64,000 bases of DNA from Lota lota (GCA_026745465.1 JACYXH010000043.1:62001-126000), one strand, 5' to 3'; shown: positions 22,313 to 32,783, counted from the first letter of the stretch. Notes: generated from the sequence alone by a model not told the origin. Made by a program: numbers and translations.

Positions 22313-23698
22313 ATGTCAGATTCTAGTGTTACCTCTGAGAGACAGCAGGTTAATGTAGGTGAAAGTATAGAGCAGCAGTGCATAGACATGCAACCACAGG
22401 CTACTGAAGGCACAAGAGCTAATGTCCACACTTCCTCACAAGAACCACGAAGAAGCCAAAGAGACCGAAAGTTAACGGAAAAAGGCCAAGAACTGAACAA
22501 TGAGCAAATAAGAAGATTTGCTCATCGTTTCACTGTGAGTTATGAGGAGTGGAAGGCTATTGCTAAAGACGCCAAGAAAGCTTTGAGTGGACAATGCTCA
22601 AACAACCTGCTACATGAACACATAAGCAAAATAAGTGCTTCCTCAAAGAATCTGAACATTGCTTATGATGAGTTAAAGCGCATAGACAACCTTGACCATG
22701 ACACACGTCGCAAAATTGACACCTGTGATGCAGTAACCAGGAAGATCATCCAAACTGCAAAGGATCGTTTGGAGACAGCAGATAACGGTGGAGGAGATGA
22801 ACAACGAAGCAACAGGGCGACATCGTCTATATTCAAGTCTGTAGCCTCAGACAAGTTAAGTATCAAATCCCAATGCACTAAGTCCCCTCATGCTCAAAGC
22901 AGCTCCAGACATTCAAGTCGGATTTCTGTTAGCAGACAAGAGGCCGCTGCTGAAGTGGCTGCCAATGAAGCTACTCTAGAAGTACTACAAGAACAAGAGT
23001 GTTGCATTGAGGAATTGGAAAGGCTTGAAGCTGAAGCTGCAGAGAGACAAAAAGTGCTAGATGCAAAGCGGAGACAACTGGAGCGACTAGAGACAGTTAA
23101 AAAGTTAAAGGCTGCTAAGGCACGTCTGCGAGTGTACGATCAGAGTGAGTGCTCAGATAAAGAAATAAGCAGTCTACTCCATCAAAGTGTCTGTATGAAG
23201 GAAAAGGAAGAAGTTAAACATGAAAATAATCTGTTGCAGCACCATTCTTCACCACAAGACTGGGCACATTCAAAGCAGGATGACAGAACAGCAGCTCTTG
23301 TTAGAGCACTTGCAGAGTCCATCAGTGCAAGACGTCTTCCTATACCTGAACCAACAATATTCAATGGCAACCCATGTCTTGAGTTTGGAGATGCCTTTGG
23401 AATAAGCCATCAAGTCATTGTGAAGCAAGTGACATCAGTTCTTCCAAATCTCCCAAACGAAGTACACTATGTCCGTAGAACACAGATCAAAGAAGCAGTC
23501 CTTCCAACAGACGTCATCAAGGTGTTGGAATCTGACTTTGTAGAAAAAGCTTCAGAAGACAACCCAGCTGACCACACCTCAAGGGGTGTCACAGCAGAAC
23601 AACTCACAGCCTCTAATTGGTTCACAGGTCCAGACCTTCATTTGGCAAAAAGAGCTACCAACTGCAGTTGTCATGGTGGGAGAGATCGAGAGCAGTGA
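22313..23698 (+). CDS. BEL/Pao Gag fused to a pol remnant (461 aa)
   Basis: Open frame of 461 residues starting MSDSSVTSERQQ. Residues about 40-320 are charged, with a long heptad-like coiled coil (QEQECCIEELERLEAEAAERQKV...), typical of BEL Gag N-termini. After PEPTIFNGNP (about residue 348) the sequence jumps to downstream pol motifs: VLESDFVEK and NPADHTSRG..L..SNWFTGPDL, which in intact BEL elements lie at the RNase H-integrase junction. So protease and RT are deleted and the frame is joined by chance or selection. It may still make a Gag-like protein. Confidence 0.78.
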   Translation: MSDSSVTSERQQVNVGESIEQQCIDMQPQATEGTRANVHTSSQEPRRSQRDRKLTEKGQELNNEQIRRFAHRFTVSYEEWKAIAKDAKKALSGQCSNNLLHEHISKISASSKNLNIAYDELKRIDNLDHDTRRKIDTCDAVTRKIIQTAKDRLETADNGGGDEQRSNRATSSIFKSVASDKLSIKSQCTKSPHAQSSSRHSSRISVSRQEAAAEVAANEATLEVLQEQECCIEELERLEAEAAERQKVLDAKRRQLERLETVKKLKAAKARLRVYDQSECSDKEISSLLHQSVCMKEKEEVKHENNLLQHHSSPQDWAHSKQDDRTAALVRALAESISARRLPIPEPTIFNGNPCLEFGDAFGISHQVIVKQVTSVLPNLPNEVHYVRRTQIKEAVLPTDVIKVLESDFVEKASEDNPADHTSRGVTAEQLTASNWFTGPDLHLAKRATNCSCHGGRDREQ

Positions 23699-24311
23699 CC
23701 CAGAGGTCAAGAAAGCTCAGGTTCATGACACTCAGGCAGAAGAAGCAAAAACAATTTTAGATCGTCTACACAAGTTCTCAGACTGGGCAAGAATGGTGAA
23801 GGCTGTTGCCAGACTCAAGCGCCGTGCTAAGGAACTCAAAGGTCTCAAGCCAAAGTCCTGTGAGGCCTCGAACTTGGAGAAAAGGAAAGAGGCGGAGCTG
23901 ATCATAATCAAGATGGTCCAGGAAGCAACCCTCTCTCAAGAAATTCAACGCCTTAGACATTACAAGGAGAAAAAGGTCAAAGACAAGCCAGGCGCAGAGT
24001 TCAACTCTTAACCAACAACTTTTGGATACGATGGAAAAAGGAGTATCTCCTGAATCTCCAACATAGACAGAAGTGGACCAAAGATCGCAGAAATGCTAAG
24101 GTCGGTGACATTGTTCTGTTACAAGATGCTGCCACACCACAAACCAATGGAAGCTAGCAAGAGTCATCGAGGTGTATCCTGGAAGAGTGAGGAGACTCAA
24201 GTTACTCATCAGTGACTCCTCCCTGGATGGAAGAGGAAAGCGTACAGCCAAACCTGTTTACCTGGAGAGACCCATTCAGAAAACAGTTACATTGCTAGAA
24301 GCAGACTGATG
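23699..24311 (+). pseudogene. BEL/Pao pol C-terminal remnant
   Basis: Continues in another frame (from about 23586) with EEAKTILDRLHKFSDWARMVKAVARLKR, and after stops with [23 protein letters not shown] and YPGRVRRLKL..., the C-terminal region after the BEL integrase core. No DDE core is present. Stops occur near 24009 and 24155. Confidence 0.72.
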
Positions 24312-24426
24312 GTTCTATCATACACTCACACAAAGTTTATTAGTTGTTTATTAGGACAGAGTTTCATTTAATTCATGCAGTAGGTTTGCTTCCGAGTTTA
24401 AGAAATCACTCGTGATTTGGTGGGAG

Positions 24427-24940
24427 TGTAACTGCCTCTGTCACGTTGGTTTGTTTTAGGTATTTGCACTTTTTATTATTTAATTTATTTTGAATTGTAC
24501 GGTACAACAAGACGGAACTAATTCTTGGTTCCGCCCGAGTGTTGTCACCCAGGCTCCTTTTAGCGACCCTAAGGGAAACTTGACCGCATGGGCGAATTAT
24601 TTTCCACTGTTAGCGTGTTCAAGTGCATACTTACCGAAGAAGTTAAAGGACATTAAAAGGATGTTTAGCACCTCTGGGACAAGCCGCAATGAGGTTCGTT
24701 AACTAGTTACTTTGCTGAGAGTGTTTGTGTTTACATGCGTCATTTTTGGTGTGAAATGTGCATGGAGTGTCTAGTTGTGAGTTGATTGTAGCGCCGAATG
24801 TGTGACACATGCACACGGCGTTATTTTTGTTAATGTATTTTTTCTTTTTCTTTAACCCAGTTCTCACGGGTTGAACAGCAATAAAACCCTGTATATAAAT
24901 CAAGATCTCATGCCTCATGCGTGTCACCGGAGGAGCTACA
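24427..24940 (+). repeat. 3' LTR of BEL element
   Basis: 514 bp, same length and apparent sequence as 21374-21887, followed by the AGTAG duplication. Confidence 0.92.
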
Positions 24941-26659
24941 AGTAGGATTAAAATAAATGGGGCTATAACAGTTCCTTTCTCGTTGGAGAGATCTGTCAGG
25001 CAAGGGCGTCCGCTGTCTGCAGTACTTTACAGCTTAACTGCAGAGAGTCTGGCTGAAATGAAAAAAAACGATAAAGAAATTGAAGGGATAAAATTGCCAA
25101 ATGGGGGGTTAAGTAAAATTCAGCAATATGCGAATGATACCACATGTACGGTAAAAAATGTGAATGGCGTGAAAAGGATAATGGAAAAAATAGAAATATA
25201 TGGGAAAGCATCGGGGGCTAAGGTAAATATGGAATAAACGGAAATAATGTACATTGGAAATATAAACCAGAGTGATTGTAGTATGCCTTTTAGAATTTCA
25301 AATGATTATATAAAAATATCGGGGATAAATATTGGAGTGAAAGAAAAGGAGGCAAGAGACGAGACATGGAATGGGGTTATAAATAAAGTAAGAAACATAT
25401 TAAATGCGTGGAAACCAAGGAGATTAAAATTAAAGGGGAAGGTTGTAGTGGTAAACGCTCTCATGTTGTCAAAAGTGACATATGTAATGACCGTGATAGA
25501 CATGCCAGAGTGGGTTAGCAAAGAAATAAACAATGTAAATACTAATTACATATGGGATGGGAAACCGGCAAGAATAGCGCAAAAAATACTGATAGGGAAA
25601 TATGAAGAAGGAGGATTGAAACTGGTGGATTTAAATATAAAGAAAAAAGCAATAAGAATCAAAACTGTAAAAAGGTATTTGCACGATAGGGTGGATTACC
25701 GATGGAAAAATGTTTTTAAGGAATATTTGTATAAGAACGGAAGGTGTCTAGAAAACGGTATACTTATGATAATGAAAAATACTATGTATGAGAAGGTACC
25801 ACGATTTTATAAAGAGTTGTTTGAAGCATGGGGAAAATACAGAGTTAATATTAAATATGACTGCACAAAACTTAGTCAGATAATGAATCAACCAGTATGG
25901 TGTAATCCAATAATAACAAAGAACAATAATATGCTATGGGAGAAAACATTCTTCTATTCAGGATTAAGGCAAATTAAAGATTATATGTACGAATTCATAC
26001 CTGGATTTCTTAGAAATCAGGCTATTATAGAGTCAGTCCTAAAGTGGTAACAGACAGGGAAATAACTTTTCCAGATTTATATACAGAAAAAAATGGGGGA
26101 AAATGAAACTAAGTAATTTGAAGGTAAAGGACTGTTACAAAACACTGATCAAGAAAGAGTTTAAAGAACCTGCTTCTGAAAAGGTTTGGGAAAGGGTGTT
26201 CCCATGTATGAAGGAAATGAAATATGGAATAAATTTAACGTGAATAACAATAGCATAGAATGTCAGAATCATGATTTTAAAATCAGACACAATAGAATGT
26301 TCACAAATGTTGTGATACACCAAATAAATAGAAATGTAAAGAGGGAGTGTGATGTATGTAAAATTGATGCGGAGACATTAATGCATTTGTATTATGAGTG
26401 TGACAAACTGAAGATGTTCTTTATGAGATTGAAAAGATTCCTGCATGAGAACTGGGGGAGAGAGTATATTGAAAGGATGGACTGGAATTTAATTTTTTAT
26501 TTTGGGTGTGGGAAAAGAAAGAAAGTTTATGTGGATATGCTAAATTATGTGTTAAGTCATGCTAGATATGCCATATGGATGAGAAGGAATTTAGCACATT
26601 TTGAGGATAAATTTATATCTGTATGGTTATATTTTGAATCTGGGATAAAAAATAAATAA
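24941..26659 (+). pseudogene. ORF2 of LINE copy C, part 3 (RT palm to C-terminus)
   Basis: Continues the reverse transcriptase with LERSVRQGRPLSA and the active-site box changed to YAND (shared with the right arm). KASGAKVN and the thumb/C-terminal domain follow (25247-26050). A broken stretch leads to the zinc-knuckle region CDVCKIDAETLMHLYYEC (about 26349-26402) and RYAIWMRRNLAHFE. Several stops (25234, 26048, 26657). The altered second catalytic Asp alone would abolish activity. Confidence 0.84.
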
Positions 26660-26938
26660 ATCTTGATTTATAAATATGAAAAGGTGGAGTTTGAAAGCTT
26701 TATTGAAGGATGTAAGTTCATTTCTGTAATGGATGACGGGAAATTTATGTTTGATCTTGATGTTTGGACTTTAGTTGGTAGGGTAACTTATTGTTACCAT
26801 GTTGATTTTAATGTTTATTTTTATTGTATTAATGTATGATTGTTTTGAGGAAGACAGGTTACCTCATTTGTCTTTCTTGCTGATTAATTAATGTTTGTAT
26901 ATAAAATCTGAATATTTTTGATTATAAAAAAAAAGAAA
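26660..26938 (+). other. 3' UTR of LINE copy C
   Basis: A/T-rich non-coding sequence ending TTATAAAAAAAAAGAAA next to GCCCG of the 5S gene. The mirror 43331-43662 has an additional A-rich segment of about 60 bp. Confidence 0.72.
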
Positions 26939-27032
26939 GCCCGATCTCGTCTGATCTCGGAAGCTTAGCAGGGTCGGGCCTGGTTAGTACTTGGATGGGA
27001 GACCGCCTGGGAATACCACGTGCTGTAAGCTT
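26939..27032 (+). rRNA. 5S rRNA 3' fragment (nt 27-120)
   Basis: 94 nt from GCCCGATCTCGTCTG to CTGTAAGCTT, agreeing with the vertebrate 5S consensus apart from single changes (AAGCTTAGC for AAGCTAAGC, CCACG for CCAGG). A-box region, intermediate element and C box are present, and a T5 terminator follows at 27031-27035. Confidence 0.93.
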
Positions 27033-27120
27033 TTTCTTTTTCAACTTGACATCAATGCATCCAATGACCTAGACCGGATCTAGACCACCAACCGTTTAAG
27101 CAACATACATAAACTAACAC
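27033..27120 (+). repeat. 5S spacer, unit 3, short piece
   Basis: The first roughly 88 bp of the spacer, then broken at AAACTAACAC. The mirror is 43134-43236. Confidence 0.82.
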
Positions 27121-27735
27121 CTAACCTTGCAGGTGGAGAGCGATTGTTTGAATATTGTTTTGTTATTTCGGGTTGTTTCGTTATACTATTTAGTATTTCG
27201 TTTGTCTACCAGTCCGTGTGTATTTCCATGTTGTTTGTGGATAAAGGGATATTCAGGAAAAAAATAGGATAGATTTTTGCCTGGCTAAAAAAGAAATGAT
27301 TAGCCTAGTGAGAAATATGAGGTGTAAGTTTAACAGCTTAAGCGACCATGCTACCATTCTCTTTGATCTGAATGTGGGTATGAAAGAGAGGAGGAGTGTG
27401 GTGTCTCAACACTTGCCTGTTGGAAGAAAAGGAATATACAAGGAAAATCATGGTTTTAATTAATAACGAAATGAAAAATGAGTCAGTAAATAGCTATGCT
27501 TGTGAATGGTGGGAAGTTATGAAAAGCAAAAAAAAAATATATAAGCATTAGATACTCAAAAAAAAGAAAGTGGAAAAGGAATAGAGAAGAGAATATTTTG
27601 CATGATAAACTAGATGTAGAACTAAAGAAAATAGGGAGTGATCCAGGCTATAATACAGAGGAGTATATAAAGATAAAAAATGATATTGATAAATATGAAA
27701 AAGAGAAATGTATGGGGGCGATAATAAGGAGCTCC
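27121..27735 (+). mobile_element. LINE copy D fragment (endonuclease end to pre-RT)
   Basis: Starts with about 120 bp of unidentified sequence (27121-27240), then ORF2 fragments in several frames: RIDFCLAKKEMISLVRNM, LSDHATILFDLNVG, CEWWEVMKSK, LHDKLDVELKKIGSDPGY and YEKEKCMGAIIRSS. It breaks off at about 27735 in the middle of the conserved GAIIRSRA block. The right-arm partner continues through the RT. This copy is the empty site for two right-arm insertions: GATAAACTAG at 27602 (gypsy) and ATATGAGGTG at 27315-27324 (solo LTR). Confidence 0.8.
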
Positions 27736-28056
27736 GGTCGTGGGGCGGGGCCTTGCCTCCCTGTGGGAGGGGGAGCACGGCAGCAAGTAGGAATTTATAT
27801 CCTGTTTGCTCGATTGTGCTTTCCCCTCAGGGTGAGCAAGTATAATTTGTGTGTGTAAATATGTTTTTGTATTCAATATTGCATAATGTTATAATGCAAT
27901 AGTGTTTGTGTGTAATAGTGTTTTTTCTATTATGCAGGAGTTGACGTTGTTTTGCCTTTTGATTGGGGATGTAATTGATTTGTATATATTGTATATATTA
28001 CTTTCTAAATTTGTTAATTGAAAAAAACATTAAAAAGGTTTTTAAAAAAGGGGCGC
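27736..28056 (+). mobile_element. Unassigned 3' tail joined to 5S
   Basis: A 320-bp non-coding stretch: GC-rich start (TCCGGTCGTGGGGCGGGG), then two possible hairpins (27806-27811 with 27834-27839; 27878-27884 with 27894-27900), GT-rich sequence, and an A-rich end (ACATTAAAAAGGTTTTTAAA) abutting 5S nt 24-27. Its position against the 5S target suggests the 3' end of another 5S-targeting retroelement. I do not recognise the family. Confidence 0.45.
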
Positions 28057-28143
28057 GCCCGATCTCGTCTGATCTCAGAAGCTAAGCAGGGTCGGGCCTG
28101 GTTAGTACTTGGATGGGAGACCTCCTGGGAAAACCAGGTGCTT
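28057..28143 (+). rRNA. 5S rRNA 3' fragment, degenerate
   Basis: Matches nt 27-113 of 5S with changes in the C-box area (CCTCCTGG, AAAACCAGG) and a 7-nt deletion at the 3' end (GGTGCTTTTTC instead of GGTGCTGTAAGCTTTTTC). The preceding GCGCGCCC resembles nt 23-30, suggesting a slightly longer target duplication. A T5 terminator remains. Confidence 0.88.
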
Positions 28144-28355
28144 TTTCTTTTTCAACTTGACATCAATGCATCCAATGGCCTAGACCTGATCTTGACCACC
28201 AACCGTTTGTGAAGATTTAAACATACATAAACTTACAACATCGCTCTAAACTATTATTATGATACATGACGACAGAATACTAAGACTGCCAACAGGGTGC
28301 ACCAGAGAGCTGCAACAAGAGTTCTACATTTCTCAAAATGTCATTTCTGACTATG
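28144..28355 (+). repeat. 5S spacer, unit 4, proximal part
   Basis: Same spacer as unit 1, interrupted at CTATG (28351-28355) by the Gmr1-like element. The spacer resumes at 32784 with the duplicated CTATG. Confidence 0.87.
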
Positions 28356-28741
28356 TGTTACGTCCCTAAGTTGTCTAGGGGTGGAGGATGCAGACAACTT
28401 GAAATAATAAACCGGGAGAGAATCAAATGATATACGGCAATGCTGTCAACGATAACTTAAGGGATTTAATAAACAACCTAAACACAAAACAACCTTCAAA
28501 AGGAAGGCGAAAACAACCATGCAAAGACAAATCAAAACTCTGCCGGCCCACTGGCTCTGGAACGGGTTTCTGCTCACACTACTCACACTGCTGGTTTCCA
28601 CTTCCACTTCGCCCCCACTCTGGCTTGGCACAGCCATTTAACACCTTCCCTTGATTGGCTGATTAGCTTCAGCTGCAGGAGTGACGTCACCTGAAGAGAA
28701 TCACACAGAAGAAAACACTACACAGAAAACGGCACGTGACA
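28356..28741 (-). repeat. 3' LTR of Gmr1-like element
   Basis: 386 bp. The minus strand reads TGTCACGTGCC...GGGACGTAACA. Compared with 32407-32783 there are scattered substitutions and small indels. Confidence 0.88.
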
Positions 28742-28845
28742 CCCCCACCCATAAGAGGAAACCCCTCCTCTATTTGCACGTTCCTGTAACGTCATCACAA
28801 AGAAACACATCCCTCACAAGGTAGTCTCACCCACGGGACAGTGTG

Positions 28846-29960
28846 TCAGCCACCACGTTGTCGGCTCCCTTCTGAAACTTTACCTTCCACCACATACGGA
28901 CGTGAGAATCGGGCGGCAAGAGCAGAGCCAGGTGTGGGCAACAATACCAGCACTTTCTCACCTGCGTCAAACTGTCGCTCCACTGCCTTCTTGTCAAAAT
29001 GTCTCTTCATGTTGACCTGAGATGAAGAGTGACTCCTTGGCCAACCGTGTAGCATGGTGCAGACGCTCTCTACAGCGGGTTATAAAATCCAACACATTAT
29101 GTTCGCAAGAGTTACCACCCACTAGCTTCTCCTTCAACACTTTCAACGGGCCACGCACATTGTGACCGAACACTAGCTCTGCTGGGCTAAACCACAGAGA
29201 CTCCTGCTTTGCATCACGTATAGCGAAGAGAACAAAAGGCAAACCAAATCCCAGTCATTCCCAGTCTTATAACAGTACTTTTTCAGCATTGACTTCAAAG
29301 TCTGGTGCCAGTGCTCAAACGCACCCTGAGACTCAGGATGATAGGCACTAGACACCAAGTGTGAGATACCGAGAGAATGGAGAGTTTGCTTAAAAACCCG
29401 GGAAAGGAAGTTTGTTCCCTGATCAGTCTGTACGGTCTTTGGCAGACCGTAAGTGGTAAAGAACTTAATTAAGGCCTTAGTGACCGCCTTAGCGGTTATC
29501 TGGCGCAAAGGAATGGCCTCAGTAAAACGGGTAGAAATACACATCATGGTGAGCAAAAACTGATTCCCAGACTTGGCTTTGGGCAATGGACCCACAAAGT
29601 CGACAAGAACGTGTTCAAAGGGCTCACCAACTGCGGGGACAGGCTGCAGCGGAGCAGGTGGCACAGGCTGATTAGGTTTACCTACCATCTGGCAAGTACT
29701 GCAAGTCTTACAAAAACGCACCACATCTGCTTTCATTCCTGGCCAAAATAACTGTTTGAGAACACGATCATAGGTCTTGCTGATGCCCAAATGACCTGAC
29801 CATAAGTGCTCATGGGCCAGTGCCAAGACATGCTGTCGACAGTCAACAGGGATCACTACCTGCCTAACTACCCCCCAATCCTCCTCTGAATCGGTCGCCA
29901 CCCATCCTGACCGTGAGACCCACTTACGTATCAACACACCATCCTCAACATGGAATGGCA
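28846..29960 (-). pseudogene. Integrase of Gmr1-like element, frameshifted
   Basis: The zinc-binding HHCC part (HLWSGHLGISKTYDRVLKQLFWPGM..FCKTCSTCQ) leads into the catalytic core with DFVGPLP (first Asp), QTDQGTNF (second Asp) and HPESQG, in which the expected DDE glutamate neighbourhood reads GAFEHWHQ. Frame breaks near 29240 and 29050 lead to a C-terminal tail (PAELVFGHNVRGPL; EKVLVLLPTPGSALAARFSRPY). No reverse transcriptase follows. The integrase joins element DNA to host DNA in the nucleus. Confidence 0.84.
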
Positions 29961-30017
29961 GTCATGTTGACAACTGACCTCCAACACTTTTTAAGCGAGG
30001 GATCATTTTTCTGAGCT

Positions 30018-30540
30018 TTAATGAGAGCCCCCCCGAGTAAGCGGCAAGGGTGCCGCAGAGTCAGGCACCAGAACTGTATCTGTAACCTTTTCTACAGGCT
30101 CACCTGAAGTACAGCTTACTGGTCCATCACCAGAGAGCAGACTTTTCCCAGAATGTACAGAAGCAAACAAAGAATTTGACAAGCTAACCTCTTGGGCCTG
30201 CTTACGACCCATCGCTCTAGTGGTCACACTAGCTACAAACACATGAGGGTGTTTTATGGCTAGCTCATCGCTTTCCGACTCAGGAATGGGGGTGCACACC
30301 ACTTCCGGAACAGGATACACTTTCACCCCAGCAATATCATTCCCCATGATAAGGTCAACGCCATCGATAGGGAATCCTGACCGGGCGGCCATTGTGAAAA
30401 ACCCTGTCACTAGGCCAGACTGTACATGGATCTGGTACAGCGGTGCCGGCACAAAACTCATTTCAATGCCCCTCACAACTGCACTAGCGCTTGAGCTAAG
30501 TCCTAGCGGCAGAACGTCAGACAGGATCAGTGACTGAACA
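30018..30540 (-). pseudogene. Protease region of Gmr1-like element
   Basis: Aspartic-protease-region remnant recognised by GFFTMAARSGFPIDGVDLIMGNDIAG and the following linker (HPHVFVASVTTRAM), which in this family leads straight to integrase. The catalytic DSG triad is not evident and should lie upstream, where the frame is lost. Confidence 0.68.
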
Positions 30541-30730
30541 AGCCGTGTCTCGCAGTATTCTCACGGGCCGCTGATCCTTTGATTTCCCTGAAAGATTAAA
30601 TGTTTAAAACAGTGGTCATGCACTTCAGGAGCTAGGGACTCTAAGGAACTGGACTCTGGGAGAAGTTTTAATTAATCCCACCCCTTTAGGTGGTTTCTGA
30701 AAAGACCCATGCTGCTTCCGCTTCCAAGCG

Positions 30731-31933
30731 TCAGTTAGCAACCAGGTGACCAGCCTTATGGCAGAAGAAGCATAGTTTATCAGACCTTGGACGCGAGGGA
30801 GCACTGTCAGAATGCACCGGAAGATCTGATGTCTGGGGAGCTTCATGTGGAAAAGTGTCACGCTTACTAAAAACAGCTTTATGTGTGAGCGTTAACTTAT
30901 CAGCAAGAGTGGCAGCTTGCTGCAGTTTGGAAACTTTCTCCTCGTTTAAATACACAGTCGTACGTTCAGGTATGCAATTTTTTAAGTCCTCCAACAATAT
31001 CAGTTCACGCAAAGAGGACAGATCGGCAACCTTACACGCTGCACACCACCTGTCAAAAAGGATCCCTTTCTCTCGCGCAAAGTCAATAAATGACTGGCTC
31101 TGTGCTTTCCTAAGACTGCGGAAACGCTGTCTGTAGGCCTCAGGCACTAACTCATATGCCTGCAAAATGGCACCTTTAACTTTGTCATAAGTGAGCCCGT
31201 CCTCCACAGACAAAGAGCAGGCCTCTTGAGCTTTACCCTCCAACTTACATTGCAATAGAATAGCCCACACATCTTTAGGCCACCGTAAAGCAGCAGCAAT
31301 ACACTCAAATGCACCAACTTAAGCTTCTACCTCTGACTCACGGAAGATAGGCATCAGTGAAATGTGCTTACTCACAACAAAACTGACAGTAGAACCGGGA
31401 GAATGCACGTCAGCAGTGGAGATATTACGGGCAACTCCCAAACCCGCCTGTTTTTCCATCTGACGCATCTTTAAAGCAGTCTCCGCCTCCAACTTCCTCA
31501 ACTCTAACTCTCTGCGGAGCTGGAAATCTCTCTCTTCCCTCTCTACCTGAAGGCGAATTAAACGCACCTTTAACCTGGCATCCAGTTTAGACACCGGGGA
31601 TATATCTACAGAAAATGGTGACACTGGTTCATACTGCGGCAAGGTGACAGGCTTGGGTTTGGTTCCCTCATGTTAACCAACCGGAGTGACATTAACGGGC
31701 TGATCTGTCACATCAGGTGCACTCACCTCTAGATCAGGACCGCTCGCGGGTGCAGATGAAACTCCCTGGCTAACGAGACCAGCGAACACAAAAGCCTTTG
31801 GCTCAGCTTTTCGGAGGGAAGCTGACACAGAAGTGCCATAATATTCTGCAATCTCATGCAGATCCTGCTTTGTACACTTATCAAACACACCTAAAGTCAA
31901 GTCAGACACAAACGTACTTAACTCAAAAATCAC
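30731..31933 (-). pseudogene. Gag with SCAN-like domain of Gmr1-like element
   Basis: Begins MIFELSTFVSDLTLGVFDKCTKQDL at 31933. A coiled, charged stretch (VEREERDFQLRRELELRKLEAE) comes next. The SCAN-like capsid segment is AILLQCKLEGKAQEACSLS..YDKVKGAILQAYELVPEAYRQRFR, and a zinc knuckle CFFCHKAGHLVANC closes it. In-frame stops sit at about 31671-31673, 31318-31320 and within the knuckle at 30731. Vertebrate SCAN domains are known to derive from Gmr1-like Gag; this copy keeps the recognisable ancestor form. Confidence 0.82.
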
Positions 31934-32406
31934 AACACAGGCGCAATCACTATGAACACGGCAAATTTAATGTTTGATATGTATAAGCCCACACAAGAAG
32001 CCACCGGCCTCACCTCATGGAAACAAATCCTCCTCAGAACCTGCCTAACCAACACTAATCCCTATCTATCTTCTGGAGCCGTGCCGGGCTCGGGGCGAGT
32101 TACAGGCAACACATCAGCGGCCGAAACCCTGAAACGCCAGCCCCCTTTGGAGAACGCCGTCTCCGCCCAGGATTGACTCCAAAAACAAAAAAAAGACAAA
32201 ACAATAAATTAGTGTCCGAAGGAAAGGCTGATTAGGCCTAGCTGGACACTACCCTATCTAGACTGAGGAAGCAGTTTCACAATCACACACTAGCAAAGCC
32301 ACAGAGGCAGTAAACAGGGCTGTATAAAAATATCAAACATTAAAAACGTACCGCAACAGACAATGAAAAACGCACAATCAAAATATCCCAGATGAGCCCA
32401 AGAAAC
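31934..32406 (-). other. Leader of Gmr1-like element
   Basis: Non-coding stretch between the 5' LTR and Gag. A primer-binding site should lie next to 32406, but I could not match it to a particular tRNA. Confidence 0.55.
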
Positions 32407-32783
32407 TGTTACGTCCCCAAGATGTCTAGGGGTGGAGGACGCAGACAATTTGAAATAATAAACCTGGAGAGAAACAAATGATGTACGGCAATGCTGTCAA
32501 CGATAACATAAGGGATTTAATATACAACCTAAACACAAAACAACCTTCAAAAGGAAGGCGAAAACAACCATGCAAAGACAAATCAAAACTCTGCCAGCCC
32601 ACGGGCTCTGGTATGGGTTTCTGCTCACACTGCTGGTTTCCACTGCAACTTCACCCCCACTCTGGCTTGGCAAAGCAATTTAACACCTTCCCTTGATTGG
32701 CTGATTAGCTCCAGCTGCAGGAGTGACATCACCTGAAGAGAATCACACAGAAGAAAACACTACACAGAACACGGCACGTGACA
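32407..32783 (-). repeat. 5' LTR of Gmr1-like element
   Basis: 377 bp, partner of 28356-28741, followed by the duplicated CTATG. Confidence 0.88.

Larger units (their letters stand above)
21374..24940 (+). mobile_element. BEL/Pao LTR retrotransposon, internally deleted, left arm only
   Basis: 3,567 bp with two 514-bp LTRs (TGTAAC...CTACA) that look identical, a 5-bp target duplication AGTAG (21369-21373 and 24941-24945), and a purine tract GGTGGGAG just before the 3' LTR. Internal sequence keeps a gag-like frame and scraps of pol but no protease, reverse transcriptase or complete integrase. The right arm has the empty site near 45381 with a single AGTAG. Identical LTRs mean a recent insertion, presumably mobilised by another element's proteins. 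Confidence 0.9.
17436..26938 (+). mobile_element. 5S-targeted Tx1-clade LINE, copy C, 5' truncated, with two nested insertions
   Basis: Begins inside ORF1 at the GA run and ends in an A-rich tail (TTATAAAAAAAAAGAAA) at nt 27 of a 5S gene (26939). Removing the fold-back element (19864-20572) and the BEL element (21374-24940) leaves about 5.2 kb that aligns with 43331-48596 in reverse. ORF1 and ORF2 overlap by ATGA at 18713-18716. Confidence 0.88.
28356..32783 (-). mobile_element. Gmr1-like Ty3/gypsy retrotransposon (SCAN-type Gag), internally deleted
   Basis: LTRs of 386 and 377 bp (plus-strand ends TGTTACG...GTGACA) and a 5-bp duplication CTATG (28351-28355, 32784-32788). On the minus strand the order is Gag, protease, integrase. 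A purine tract (ATGGGTGGGGG) precedes the 3' LTR at 28742. Gmr1-like elements are known for integrase upstream of reverse transcriptase; here the RT/RNase H that should follow integrase is missing. The spacer target is intact on both sides. Old: many stops, and the LTRs visibly differ. Confidence 0.88.

Noticed and set aside
26939..27032. An intact, functional 5S rRNA gene
   Set aside because: All eight 5S pieces are either nt 1-31 or about nt 27-120; no piece carries both ends.
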